From Alteribacter aurantiacus DSM 18675 (GTDB lineage: Bacteria; Bacillota; Bacilli; Bacillales; Salisediminibacteriaceae), in the NCBI RefSeq assembly GCF_000429705.1, contig NZ_KE386941.1, forward strand, positions 682,001 through 746,000: a stretch of 64,000 nt of DNA, given 5' to 3'. The notes beneath the pieces are model-generated. The model did no database searches. It was not told the DNA's origin and saw only the letters and a program-made list of their open reading frames with translations. The position numbers were made by a program, and so were the translations under genes. Positions within the stretch are counted from its first letter, which is position 1, and each line of letters opens with the position of its first letter. This document shows, piece after piece, positions 43,258-51,504 of the stretch.

Positions 43258-44154
43258 ATGAGTCGTACTGAAGGTAAGTACAATATTAAAGCCGTCTCCA
43301 ATATGTTGGGCATTCAAGCCGGTACCCTTCGTGCGTGGGAAAGACGTTACGAAATTATAAAACCTGTAAGAAATCAGGCAGGTCACCGTTTATATACGGA
43401 TGAGCATATTGCAATCTTGAAATGGCTACTCAACAAAGTAAACAAAGGCTTTACAATTGGACAAGCTGTAGGATTACTGGAAGATCACGACTTGTCAGAT
43501 AGTGTGGTAGAGGCAGGATATGAAAGTGATAAAGCTTGTGCGTTAAAAGAAGAATTGTTTGACGCCCTTTTACACTTTGAAGAACATAAAAGTAATCGTA
43601 TCCTAGATCAAGCTTTCGGTATGTTCTCAATAGAAAAAGTGATGTCGGATATCCTCGGCAAAATCTTGGTTGAAGTAGGGGATAAGTGGGAGAACAATGA
43701 AATTTCTTCTGCTCATGAACATTACGTGACTGCCTTTCTAAGAACAAAAATAGGTAGTGTCTTCCACAACCTTCCAGTGGACGGGTTGTTACCAAAAGTG
43801 ATTTGTGTGTGTGGACCGAACGAAACGCACGAAATCGGATTGCTTATATTCACACTTTATTTAAGACGAAGAGGGTATGAAGTGATTTACCTTGGTAGCG
43901 GTGTTCCTCAAGAAGATTTAGCGATCGTTGTTGAAGAAGTTAAACCAAAAATGCTCTTTATGTCTTGTACACTGTCTATTCACTTAAATGATACGTTAAC
44001 CGCAGCAAGGTACATTCAAGATCATTTTCACAATGTTAGAGTTGGGATAGGCGGTAGCGCTACCCAGCATGTGTCCAGTGAAGAAAAAGAAAAAAACGCT
44101 GAAATGTTCGTTGGTTTTGACCCAACTTCTTGGGAACAATGGATTCGAGCATAA
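43258..44154 (+). CDS. MerR-family cobalamin-binding regulator, CarH/LitR type
   Basis: 298 residues. Residues 5-75 are a MerR helix-turn-helix ('VSNMLGIQAGTLRAWERRY'). Residues about 90-175 are the helical cap with the light-sensor motif W144-x9-E154-H155. Residues 178-295 are a B12-binding domain with E189-T-H191-E-I-G, whose histidine ligates cobalt, then 'YLGSGVPQEDL' and 'GIGGSA'. CarH proteins repress in the dark with adenosylcobalamin bound and release DNA after light. The residue after W144 is glutamate, where Thermus CarH has the histidine that coordinates cobalt after illumination. It stands alone; the target is not obvious. ATG at 43258 after GGTGGGG. Confidence 0.85.
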   Translation: MSRTEGKYNIKAVSNMLGIQAGTLRAWERRYEIIKPVRNQAGHRLYTDEHIAILKWLLNKVNKGFTIGQAVGLLEDHDLSDSVVEAGYESDKACALKEELFDALLHFEEHKSNRILDQAFGMFSIEKVMSDILGKILVEVGDKWENNEISSAHEHYVTAFLRTKIGSVFHNLPVDGLLPKVICVCGPNETHEIGLLIFTLYLRRRGYEVIYLGSGVPQEDLAIVVEEVKPKMLFMSCTLSIHLNDTLTAARYIQDHFHNVRVGIGGSATQHVSSEEKEKNAEMFVGFDPTSWEQWIRA

Positions 44155-44289
44155 TAGATTGGGCGTAGTGTCGAACCAAATATTCCTCCTTTACATACTG
44201 TAGTAGTAAACACAGTCACCGACGAAGTGAAATGCGGAAATATACGTCCGATCCCTTCTTTAAGTGACAGCCTTCAAGGAGGGTCGTCA

Positions 44290-44880
44290 ATGCGCCTCGA
44301 ACGTCTGGCATACGACAAGATTAAGATTTTTCTTACATTCGATGATTTGAAGGACCGCGGTATTACCAAAGAGGAACTATGGATGGATGTCCCAAAAGTA
44401 CATGACTTATTCAGAGAAATGATTGTAGAAGCCAGTAACGAACTAGGATTCGATCCAGATGGACCTGTAGTCGTTGAAGTCTTTTCACTCCCTGCTCAAG
44501 GGATGGTCATCATTGTATCTAAGTCGACTGAAGAAGTTGACAGTGATGACGAAACGTTCGACGACTCGTATATAGAATTACAAATTACTTTAGGTGAAAC
44601 TGAGGATATCGTATACAAGTGTGTGGATTTTGAGGATGTCATTCAACTCTCCCACCGTTTACATCAACTCGGAATTACAAAGGGTACATTGTTTTCTTAT
44701 TTAGGCCATTACTATTTACACTTTACGGATTATGACCTTCTTGGAGACCCGGATACCTTTATTGCCATACTTGCCGAATATGGTCAAAGCTCCCATGTTA
44801 CGATTCATAGACTGCTCGAATACGGCAAAGTGCTTATGAAAGACAATGCGGTAAAAAGAGTAAAAGAATGTTTTCATTAA
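44290..44880 (+). CDS. mecB: Adaptor protein MecB (YpbH), MecA paralogue
   Basis: 196-residue adaptor that delivers substrates to the ClpCP protease. The N-terminal domain begins 'MRLERLAYDKIKIFLTFDDL', and the C-terminal domain has 'LSHRLHQLGITKGTLFSYLG' and 'FIAILAEYGQSS', both typical of the MecA fold. Residues 70-90 are an acidic linker. I assign the MecB/YpbH copy from its position between ypbG and gudB. AAGGAGGGTCG precedes the ATG at 44290. Confidence 0.9.
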   Translation: MRLERLAYDKIKIFLTFDDLKDRGITKEELWMDVPKVHDLFREMIVEASNELGFDPDGPVVVEVFSLPAQGMVIIVSKSTEEVDSDDETFDDSYIELQITLGETEDIVYKCVDFEDVIQLSHRLHQLGITKGTLFSYLGHYYLHFTDYDLLGDPDTFIAILAEYGQSSHVTIHRLLEYGKVLMKDNAVKRVKECFH

Positions 44881-44884
44881 CACC

Positions 44885-44912
44885 AAACTCCGTTATCGGA
44901 GTTTTTCTTTTT
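44885..44912 (+). terminator. Terminator after mecB
   Basis: Arms aaactccg and cggagttt with a short loop, then ttctttttt. Confidence 0.8.
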
Positions 44913-45134
44913 TACTTTAAACTGAAGTGGTTGTTGTAATTGCGAAATAGAATAGGCTGGTTTGGGTTCAAAAGATTTTCACTCAATTGTTTGTTCGGGA
45001 GAAAATGTAGGAAAAAAGTTTACTCAAAAAGAAATCAAGAGTGGAAAAATCCTTTTTGTTTCTTTATAGTAGTAAATGTAAGACAGGGGATTTATCATTT
45101 TATTATTTACATATAACACGTTGAGGTGAAATCA

Positions 45135-46427
45135 ATGGAAGGAAACGAAAAAGCAGGCAAGGAGAACACCGGTAAGACAGAAAAGGCAGGCAAGCAAGAC
45201 GTACTCCTTTCTACAAGAACTGTTGTAAAAACAGCACTTGATAAACTAGGTTATCCTCAGGAAGTTTATGAGTTGATGAAAGAACCTTTACGTATGATGA
45301 CGGTTCGTATACCAGTAAGAATGGATGACGGATCTATAAAAGTCTTTACAGGTTACCGCGCTCAGCATAATGATGCCGTTGGTCCTACAAAGGGTGGCGT
45401 ACGTTTTCATCCGGATGTTTCCGAAACGGAAGTGAAAGCGTTATCAATTTGGATGAGCTTAAAAGCGGGTATTGTGGATTTACCTTATGGTGGAGGAAAA
45501 GGAGGGATCGTTTGTGATCCTAGAGAAATGTCCTTTCCTGAACTTGAGCGGTTAAGTCGAGGGTATGTGCGGGCAATCAGTCAAATTGTTGGTCCGACTA
45601 AGGATATTCCTGCACCTGATGTATTTACAAATTCTCAAATCATGGCTTGGATGATGGATGAGTACAGTCGGATGAAGGAATTCGATTCTCCAGGGTTTAT
45701 TACAGGAAAGCCTATTGTACTTGGTGGCTCCCATGGACGTGAATCCGCAACAGCTAAAGGAGTAACCATTTGCATAAATGAAGCAGCGAAGAAAAAAGGC
45801 ATCAATATTGAAGGAGCCCGTGTGGTTATTCAAGGATTTGGAAATGCAGGAAGCTTCTTGGCTAAATTCATGCACGATGCAGGTGCGAAGGTAGTAGGAA
45901 TTTCAGATGTTTACGGTGCTCTGCATGATCCTGATGGTCTTGATATCGATTACCTTCTTGATCGACGTGATAGCTTTGGTACAGTGTCCAAGCTGTTTAA
46001 AGAGACGTTGACGAATGAAGAGTTATTGGAGCTGGACTGCGATATTTTGGTCCCTGCCGCCATTGAAAATCAAATCACAGAGCAAAATGCGGATAACATC
46101 AAGGCTCAAATCGTAGTTGAAGCGGCTAACGGGCCAACGACCATCGGTGCGACCAAAATGTTAAGTGACCGCGGTGTTCTCCTTGTGCCTGACGTTCTTG
46201 CCAGTGCAGGGGGAGTAACGGTGTCATACTTTGAATGGGTTCAGAACAATCAAGGCTACTACTGGTCTGAACAAGAAGTAGAAGAACGCTTGGAGAAAGT
46301 CATGACACAATCGTTTGAAAATGTATATCGTTTATCAACTACTCGAAACGTGGACATGCGCTTGGCCGCTTATATGGTCGGCGTTAGAAAAATGGCGGAA
46401 GCAAGTCGATTCCGCGGTTGGATTTAA
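45135..46427 (+). CDS. gudB: NAD-dependent glutamate dehydrogenase
   Basis: Interconverts glutamate and 2-oxoglutarate plus ammonia. The 430-residue protein has an unusually lysine-rich first 25 residues, then 'GPTKGGVRFHPDVSE', the active-site lysine region 'MSLKAGIVDLPYGGGKGG', and the nucleotide-binding 'VVIQGFGNAGSFLA'. No inserted repeat of the kind that inactivates GudB in laboratory B. subtilis is seen. GAGGTGAAA precedes the ATG at 45135. Located as B. subtilis gudB (ypcA). Confidence 0.94.
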   Translation: MEGNEKAGKENTGKTEKAGKQDVLLSTRTVVKTALDKLGYPQEVYELMKEPLRMMTVRIPVRMDDGSIKVFTGYRAQHNDAVGPTKGGVRFHPDVSETEVKALSIWMSLKAGIVDLPYGGGKGGIVCDPREMSFPELERLSRGYVRAISQIVGPTKDIPAPDVFTNSQIMAWMMDEYSRMKEFDSPGFITGKPIVLGGSHGRESATAKGVTICINEAAKKKGINIEGARVVIQGFGNAGSFLAKFMHDAGAKVVGISDVYGALHDPDGLDIDYLLDRRDSFGTVSKLFKETLTNEELLELDCDILVPAAIENQITEQNADNIKAQIVVEAANGPTTIGATKMLSDRGVLLVPDVLASAGGVTVSYFEWVQNNQGYYWSEQEVEERLEKVMTQSFENVYRLSTTRNVDMRLAAYMVGVRKMAEASRFRGWI

Positions 46428-46436
46428 GGGAATCAC

Positions 46437-46480
46437 GGTGACCTGGAAGCTGAAAGACAGCTTCTTGGGTCACCTTTTTA
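46437..46480 (+). terminator. Terminator after gudB
   Basis: Arms ggtgacctggaagctg and cagcttcttgggtcacc with a small bulge, followed by five T. Confidence 0.85.
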
Positions 46481-46625
46481 TTGTTTTATGGATTGTGTTT
46501 TAATGGGCGATGACATTAGTAAAGACCATCCTCATGATTTTATTGTAAAAATTTCCTGTGGTTTTTTCATACGCTGTTTTCGGAATTATTGTTGCTTTTA
46601 TACAAGAAAAAGTTGAAGCAGAAGG

Positions 46626-46762
46626 GCACAAGACTCCTGTGGCCGAGGAGGCTTGCTAGCACCGCCACGGAAAGCGAAGGGCCCGTATGCTTTAACAGCA
46701 ATTTTAGAGATAAAAAAATAATAAAAAAGTTACAATATATACGAAAACAGCCTTTTCATAAG
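46626..46762 (+). repeat. Dispersed intergenic element, long copy
   Basis: GC-rich head at 46630-46690 (contains ggaggcttgctagcaccgcc) in AT-rich surroundings, then an AT-rich tail. The tail at 46721-46762 matches 50261-50301 in about 34 of 41 positions, and the head shares 16 of 18 bases with 26271-26288. I know sequences of this type as recurrent intergenic repeats in Bacillaceae. No transposase is encoded. Confidence 0.6.
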
Positions 46763-46878
46763 TCGGTCAGCTTTAAACGCTATATCCGAAGTCTCATCAA
46801 AATGTTTAAAACTTGCGAACTGGTTTAAAAGTATGTTTAAGTAATAAACAGCAATGTATAAAAAAGGGTGGTATACAG

Positions 46879-47868
46879 GTGATTAAAGAGAAAATTATTA
46901 TTATCGGTGCGGGTCCCTGTGGTTTATCCGCGGCGATTGAACTAAAAGAAAAAGGATATGATCCTCTTGTGATTGAAAGGGGTAATGTTGTCAATGCCAT
47001 CTACCATTATCCGACTCATCAACAGTTTTTCTCCACAAGCGAAAAGCTAGCCATTGGAGGGATCCCTTTTTATTCAACAGAACGAAAGCCAAAACGCAAT
47101 GAAGCTCTCGTTTATTACCGTGAAGTAGTGAGAGAAAAAAATGTAAGGATACATGCTTTTGAAGAAGTGAGGGAAGTGACGAAGCAGGAGAATGGTACGT
47201 TTTCACTTCGAACGCAAAAAAACAAGCAAGAAAAGCGGTACGAAGCAAGCTATGTCATTGTAGCTACCGGCTACTATGATTCACCGAATTATATGAATGT
47301 TCCAGGGGAAAAGAAACCTCATGTTCTTCACTATTTTAAAGAGGCTCATCCTTACTTTGATCAAGATGTTTGTGTAATTGGCGGTAAGAACTCGGCTGTT
47401 GATGCGGCTCTTGAACTGGACAAAGCAGGGGCCCGTGTAACGGTACTTTATCGTGGGAGCGAATACTCTAAAAGCGTGAAGCCTTGGATTCTACCTGAAT
47501 TCGACGGCCTGGTTAAAAAAGAACAAATTAAAATGGTTTTTGATACGACCATTGATGAAATTACAGATAACGATGTGATTTATTCTGAAAAGGGGCAACA
47601 ACACAAACTTAGGGCTGATTTTGTTTTTGCTATGACTGGGTACCATCCCGATCATTCATTCATTCGCAAAATGGGTGTTCATACGGATTCGTCAACGGGG
47701 CGTCCGGACTTTAATCCCGAAACAATGGAGACGAATTGTGAAGGGATTTATATTGCCGGAGTTATTGCTGCGGGTAATAATGCAAATGAAATCTTTATTG
47801 AAAACGGTCGTCATCATGGAACAAGTATTGCTCAGTCAATTATTAAAAAAGAAGCAGGCGGCGTATAA
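46879..47868 (+). CDS. ypdA: YpdA/Bdr, FAD-dependent bacillithiol disulfide reductase
   Basis: 329-residue flavoprotein that reduces bacillithiol disulfide with NADPH. The N-terminal FAD loop 'IIIGAGPCGLSAAIELKEKG' and the NADPH loop 'VCVIGGKNSAVDAALELDKAG' (broken) are present, with 'ATGYYDSPNYMNVPGE' between. The GTG at 46879 follows AAAGGGTGG; the frame is open to 46813. Placement after gudB matches B. subtilis. Confidence 0.92.
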   Translation: MIKEKIIIIGAGPCGLSAAIELKEKGYDPLVIERGNVVNAIYHYPTHQQFFSTSEKLAIGGIPFYSTERKPKRNEALVYYREVVREKNVRIHAFEEVREVTKQENGTFSLRTQKNKQEKRYEASYVIVATGYYDSPNYMNVPGEKKPHVLHYFKEAHPYFDQDVCVIGGKNSAVDAALELDKAGARVTVLYRGSEYSKSVKPWILPEFDGLVKKEQIKMVFDTTIDEITDNDVIYSEKGQQHKLRADFVFAMTGYHPDHSFIRKMGVHTDSSTGRPDFNPETMETNCEGIYIAGVIAAGNNANEIFIENGRHHGTSIAQSIIKKEAGGV

Positions 47869-47905
47869 AAAGCGCAGCTTGCTTCTTTTTAGGTTTTGTC
47901 TTCAT

Positions 47906-48874
47906 TTAACGTTGGAAAATATCTTGTAGTCTCTCTCTATCGGAAGTCTTCTCTAAAGCGACCATCAGTTTTAACCTGGCCTTTTGACCATTGAGCCCAT
48001 TCGTAAAAATCATTCCCATTTCCTTTAATTCTTTTCCGCCTCCCTCATAGCCGTACGTATCCTGAACCACACCATTAAAACAGCGAGACACCAGTACAAT
48101 TGGAATGCCTTTATCTATAAGGGATTTAAGAGCCGGTAGTGTCCTAGGAGGAAGGTTTCCTTGGCCGAACGCTTCGATAACCAATCCGTCAATAGGTAAG
48201 TCACATAATGACTGAAGAACTTCAGGCTCCATCCCTGCTACGGCTTTTAATAACAAAACCTTCTTTTGAAGGCTTGGAACTACAAATCGTTGATCGGATA
48301 CTGGGTGGTGATGAAAGTGGACACCCCGTTTTGATACAATGCCGATGGGGCCGTATTGGGGGCTCTGGAATGTTGCGATATTACTTGTGTGTGTTTTCGT
48401 AACATTCTTTGCCGTGTGGATCTCATCATTTAAAACGACGAGTACACCCTTCCCACGAGCTTCGAGACTTGAAGCTGTTTTAATGGAACTGAGGAGGTTA
48501 TAAGGACCATCAGAACCAAGCTCATTACTAGAACGCATAGCTCCGGTAATGACTACCGGTATATCCGTTTCCAAAATAAGGTCTAACATATACGCTGTTT
48601 CTTCAAGGGTATCCGTTCCGTGTGTAACGACAACCCCGTCAATTCGTTCTTCCATTACACGTTTATCAATTCTTTTTGCTAGATGAACCATGTAGGAAGG
48701 AGTCATATGGGGAGAAGGAACGTTTAAAAAATCTTCAACTACAAGTTCTGCGTCTTCAACTCCGTGAATCGTATCGTGAAGGGGGTTGAGGGGGTTTGGC
48801 TTAACAGCCCCCGTCTTTGTATCTTCACTCATGGCAATCGTACCGCCTGTATGTATAATGAGTATTTTTTTCAT
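47906..48874 (-). CDS. ansA: L-asparaginase
   Basis: 322-residue type I cytoplasmic asparaginase. The catalytic threonine motif 'HTGGTIAMSED' opens the protein, and the second motif 'VVTHGTDTLEETAYML' carries Thr, Asp and the partner lysine region. AGGAG precedes the ATG at 48874. It is convergent with ypdA, with only 37 bases between the stops. Confidence 0.92.
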   Translation of the reverse strand: MKKILIIHTGGTIAMSEDTKTGAVKPNPLNPLHDTIHGVEDAELVVEDFLNVPSPHMTPSYMVHLAKRIDKRVMEERIDGVVVTHGTDTLEETAYMLDLILETDIPVVITGAMRSSNELGSDGPYNLLSSIKTASSLEARGKGVLVVLNDEIHTAKNVTKTHTSNIATFQSPQYGPIGIVSKRGVHFHHHPVSDQRFVVPSLQKKVLLLKAVAGMEPEVLQSLCDLPIDGLVIEAFGQGNLPPRTLPALKSLIDKGIPIVLVSRCFNGVVQDTYGYEGGGKELKEMGMIFTNGLNGQKARLKLMVALEKTSDRERLQDIFQR

Positions 48875-49025
48875 CTGCTTCAACTCCTGAAAAAAGATTA
48901 TTAACATATCCTTTGGCATTCCCGCTCTTTTCGGCTATCATTTCATTATAGGATAACGATGTATCGTATTTAACTCTATTAAGGTACCATGGTTTTAAGG
49001 TAAATAACAGAGAGGGAATCAAGAG

Positions 49026-49697
49026 ATGTTATTGATTATTGCCGCAGCTTTGGCACCATCAGTTGCTTTACTAAGCTTCTTTTATCTAAAAGATGAATTT
49101 GAAAACGAACCACTCGTGACGGTCGCCCGTTGTTTTGTCTTTGGCTGTCTTCTTGTATTTCCGGTTATGTTTATCCAGTTTGCTTTTGATGAAGAGGGTT
49201 TGTTACAGTCTGAAATGGCTACAGCTTTCGTTCAAACATCTATGGTTGAAGAATTTTTTAAGTGGTTTGTTGTTTATTTTGCTGTTTATCATCATGTCCA
49301 TTTTAATGAAAGGTACGATGGGATCGTCTACGCGTGTGCTGTAGCACTCGGGTTTGCTACAGTGGAAAATGTATTCTATTTATTGGCCAGTGGTGTAGAG
49401 GATGCTTTTGCAAGAGCATTGCTTCCTGTTTCCAGTCATGCGTTATTTGGAGTAGTAATGGGGTATTATTTAGGTAAAGCTAAATTTAACAAAAAAAGAA
49501 AAAAGACATTTATCTTTCTATCCTTTTTGTTGCCGGCTTTGTTTCATGGAACCTACAATTTTATATTGCTAACACAGAATTACTGGACATACAGTGTAAT
49601 ACCCTTTATGATCTTTCTTTGGGTATACGCACTTAGAAAAGTGAAACATGCTAATAGGATGCAAGCGAAAGACTACACAGAGAATCAAATTAGTTAA
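49026..49697 (+). CDS. prsW: Intramembrane protease PrsW
   Basis: 223-residue membrane protease (about eight segments) that makes the first cut in the anti-sigma factor RsiW in B. subtilis. The glutamate pair is in 'VEEFFKWFVVYF', followed by 'ATVENVFYL' and 'SSHALFGVVMGYYLG' with the conserved histidine, and 'LFHGTYNF'. GAGAGGGAATC precedes the ATG. The sigma-W system is not in the window. Confidence 0.93.
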   Translation: MLLIIAAALAPSVALLSFFYLKDEFENEPLVTVARCFVFGCLLVFPVMFIQFAFDEEGLLQSEMATAFVQTSMVEEFFKWFVVYFAVYHHVHFNERYDGIVYACAVALGFATVENVFYLLASGVEDAFARALLPVSSHALFGVVMGYYLGKAKFNKKRKKTFIFLSFLLPALFHGTYNFILLTQNYWTYSVIPFMIFLWVYALRKVKHANRMQAKDYTENQIS

Positions 49698-49740
49698 TTG
49701 GATGGGACGTAAGAAACAGTATAGTAAAGGAGCGATAGAA

Positions 49741-49908
49741 ATGCCTGAAACAAAACCTAGATATAAAGTTGTTATCAGATGTGAACAATGTGGTGAAAAG
49801 TACATTTTAAGAGGCAGGTTAAATAATGAAGGTGGTTACGATACAGGATTTAAACGATGTGTTTGTGGAAATGAGACAAACCTTGATATAGACGTAACCC
49901 CGGAATAA
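49741..49908 (+). CDS. 55-residue zinc-ribbon protein of unknown function
   Basis: Begins MPETKPRYKVV and carries CEQCG and CVCG pairs about 25 residues apart, fitting a small zinc ribbon. AAAGGAGCGA precedes the ATG. It ends before a strong terminator. It is likely co-transcribed with prsW, 43 bases upstream. Confidence 0.65.
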   Translation: MPETKPRYKVVIRCEQCGEKYILRGRLNNEGGYDTGFKRCVCGNETNLDIDVTPE

Positions 49909-49919
49909 ACAAACAGGCA

Positions 49920-49962
49920 AAAGGTGATCCAAGATACTCCAATCTTGGATCACCTTTTTTGT
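49920..49962 (+). terminator. Terminator after the prsW unit
   Basis: Perfect arms aaaggtgatccaaga and tcttggatcaccttt around an 8-base loop, then T run. Confidence 0.9.
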
Positions 49963-50260
49963 TGCTAAGAGAATGTATATCCCTTCTTACATGTGGATCC
50001 CTTTCTTTTGTTCTCATTTAGCTTTGTAGTGCATTAGATTGTCACCCGTTCATGTGTGTGGAAGGGGAAATCCGTTATTAACCTAGGAGAACTTGTATAT
50101 TGTATCTCCTAACTCGTTCATCCTGCGGAGAAACTGGTAAATGAATTTAAGAAAGCCGTAAATACTGGTTGGTAACACGTAAATCTTCTTCATTCAAGAT
50201 GAAATGCTACTCTGTTTTCAAGTGTTTTATCATGTATACGGAGAAACATAAAACATGGCT
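49963..50260. other. Intergenic stretch without a gene
   Basis: No reading frame with a ribosome binding site is visible. The stretch lies between the prsW-unit terminator and the repeat and promoter region of sleB. Confidence 0.5.
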
Positions 50261-50301
50261 ATAAAAAAGTAACAGCCTATACGAAAAAACCTTTTAATAA
50301 C
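50261..50301 (+). repeat. Short copy of the dispersed-element tail
   Basis: ATAAAAAAGTAACAGCCTAT and the following bases match 46721-46762 in about 34 of 41 positions with one gap. It lies about 100 bases before sleB. Confidence 0.55.
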
Positions 50302-50315
50302 GAAACTTTCGTTTT

Positions 50316-50344
50316 GAATAAAATAAAGCCAATAGATAAAACTA
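50316..50344 (+). promoter_or_regulatory. Possible sigma-G promoter of sleB-ypeB
   Basis: GAATA at 50316-50320, a 17-base spacer and AAAACTA at 50338-50344. The -35 fits the forespore consensus well, the -10 in five of seven bases. Forespore expression is established for sleB in B. subtilis. Confidence 0.35.
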
Positions 50345-50401
50345 CCGTTATGAAAGAAAGATTCGTCTTTGATTTCTTTGCCAAGAAAAGGAGGATACAA
50401 C

Positions 50402-51487
50402 ATGAAGAGTCATGAAGGCAGACGTCTTAAGCGTTTGTTTTTTGCCGTACTAGTTTGCGTTCAGTTTGTCGTCTTACTTCCTTCCTTGGAAGCTCAGGCT
50501 TTCACGGATCAGGTCATCCAAAAAGGAGCTACCGGTGACGACGTAGTAGAATTGCAGTCCAGACTGCAATACATCGGCTTTTACCATGACACCATTGATG
50601 GTGTATATGGCTATGGTACGTACTGGTCTGTTAAAAAGTATCAAGAGGAGTTTGGTCTTGAGCCCGATGGTTTAGTAGGGCCAAAGATGAAAGACATGCT
50701 CAAGCGAACGACGAACTTTGACAAAGAGTATGTTCACAGAATGCTAAAAGAAGGTCGTAAATTTACCCATTACGGCGGTATGCCACTAGAACATCAAAAG
50801 GGACCAAAACCTGGTGGAAAAAGAGGGAAGCCAGCTCCTGCACCTAAACAACCAAGTGCACCTGGAGGAGAGCCTCAAAAAGGTGGAGCACCTAAAGAAC
50901 AACCTTCTCCTGAAGCTGGAACACCACAAAAAGGAGCGCCTCAAACCGAAGCGCCACAAGAGGGAACTCCAGAGACTGGAACTGAACAACCACAAACCGA
51001 CACACAACAACCAGAGGCTGAAACACCTGCCCCGGCACCGGGAGAAGATATTCCGGATATGACTCCTGAAGAAGACGATTTTCCGGGTGATGAAGCAGAC
51101 ATTCAAGAAGCCATCAACACACCTGAAGGGTTTACAGATAACGACATTCAAATTATGGCTCAAGCCGTTTACGGCGAAGCTCGTGGCGAACCGTATACAG
51201 GACAAGTTGCCGTAGCAGCTGTTATTTTAAATCGAATTGAAAGTCCGACTTTCCCGAACAACCCGTCCGGTGTCATATTCGAGCCTCGAGCATTTACTGC
51301 AGTTGCTGATGGTCAAATTAACCTTGAGCCAGACGATACTGCAAGGAGAGCGGTTTTGGACGCCATTAACGGTCAGGATCCATCAGGTAATGCCTTGTAC
51401 TACTTCAATCCTGATACAGCAACATCAGGGTGGATTTGGTCAAGACCACAAATCAAGCGTATTGGTAAACACATTTTCTGTGAATAA
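50402..51487 (+). CDS. sleB: Spore cortex-lytic enzyme SleB
   Basis: Lytic transglycosylase that degrades the spore cortex during germination. 361 residues: signal peptide (1-33), a peptidoglycan-binding domain (about 36-105, 'GDDVVELQSRLQYIGF'), an unusually long Pro/Gln/Thr/Glu linker (about 130-240), and the hydrolase domain (242-361) with the catalytic glutamate E259 in 'AVYGEARGEPYTGQ'. B. subtilis SleB has 305 residues; the difference lies in the linker. AAAGGAGGA precedes the ATG at 50402. ypeB follows after 17 bases. Confidence 0.94.
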   Translation: MKSHEGRRLKRLFFAVLVCVQFVVLLPSLEAQAFTDQVIQKGATGDDVVELQSRLQYIGFYHDTIDGVYGYGTYWSVKKYQEEFGLEPDGLVGPKMKDMLKRTTNFDKEYVHRMLKEGRKFTHYGGMPLEHQKGPKPGGKRGKPAPAPKQPSAPGGEPQKGGAPKEQPSPEAGTPQKGAPQTEAPQEGTPETGTEQPQTDTQQPEAETPAPAPGEDIPDMTPEEDDFPGDEADIQEAINTPEGFTDNDIQIMAQAVYGEARGEPYTGQVAVAAVILNRIESPTFPNNPSGVIFEPRAFTAVADGQINLEPDDTARRAVLDAINGQDPSGNALYYFNPDTATSGWIWSRPQIKRIGKHIFCE

Positions 51488-51504
51488 CGAATGGAGGTGA
51501 ACGT

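Noticed and set aside
46589..46828. 79-codon frame before ypdA
   Set aside because: It spans the dispersed repeat and has no start signal.
50786..51205. 139-codon minus-strand frame inside sleB
   Set aside because: It is the antisense of the low-complexity linker, giving a Ser/Arg/Leu/Cys-rich translation without any site for initiation.
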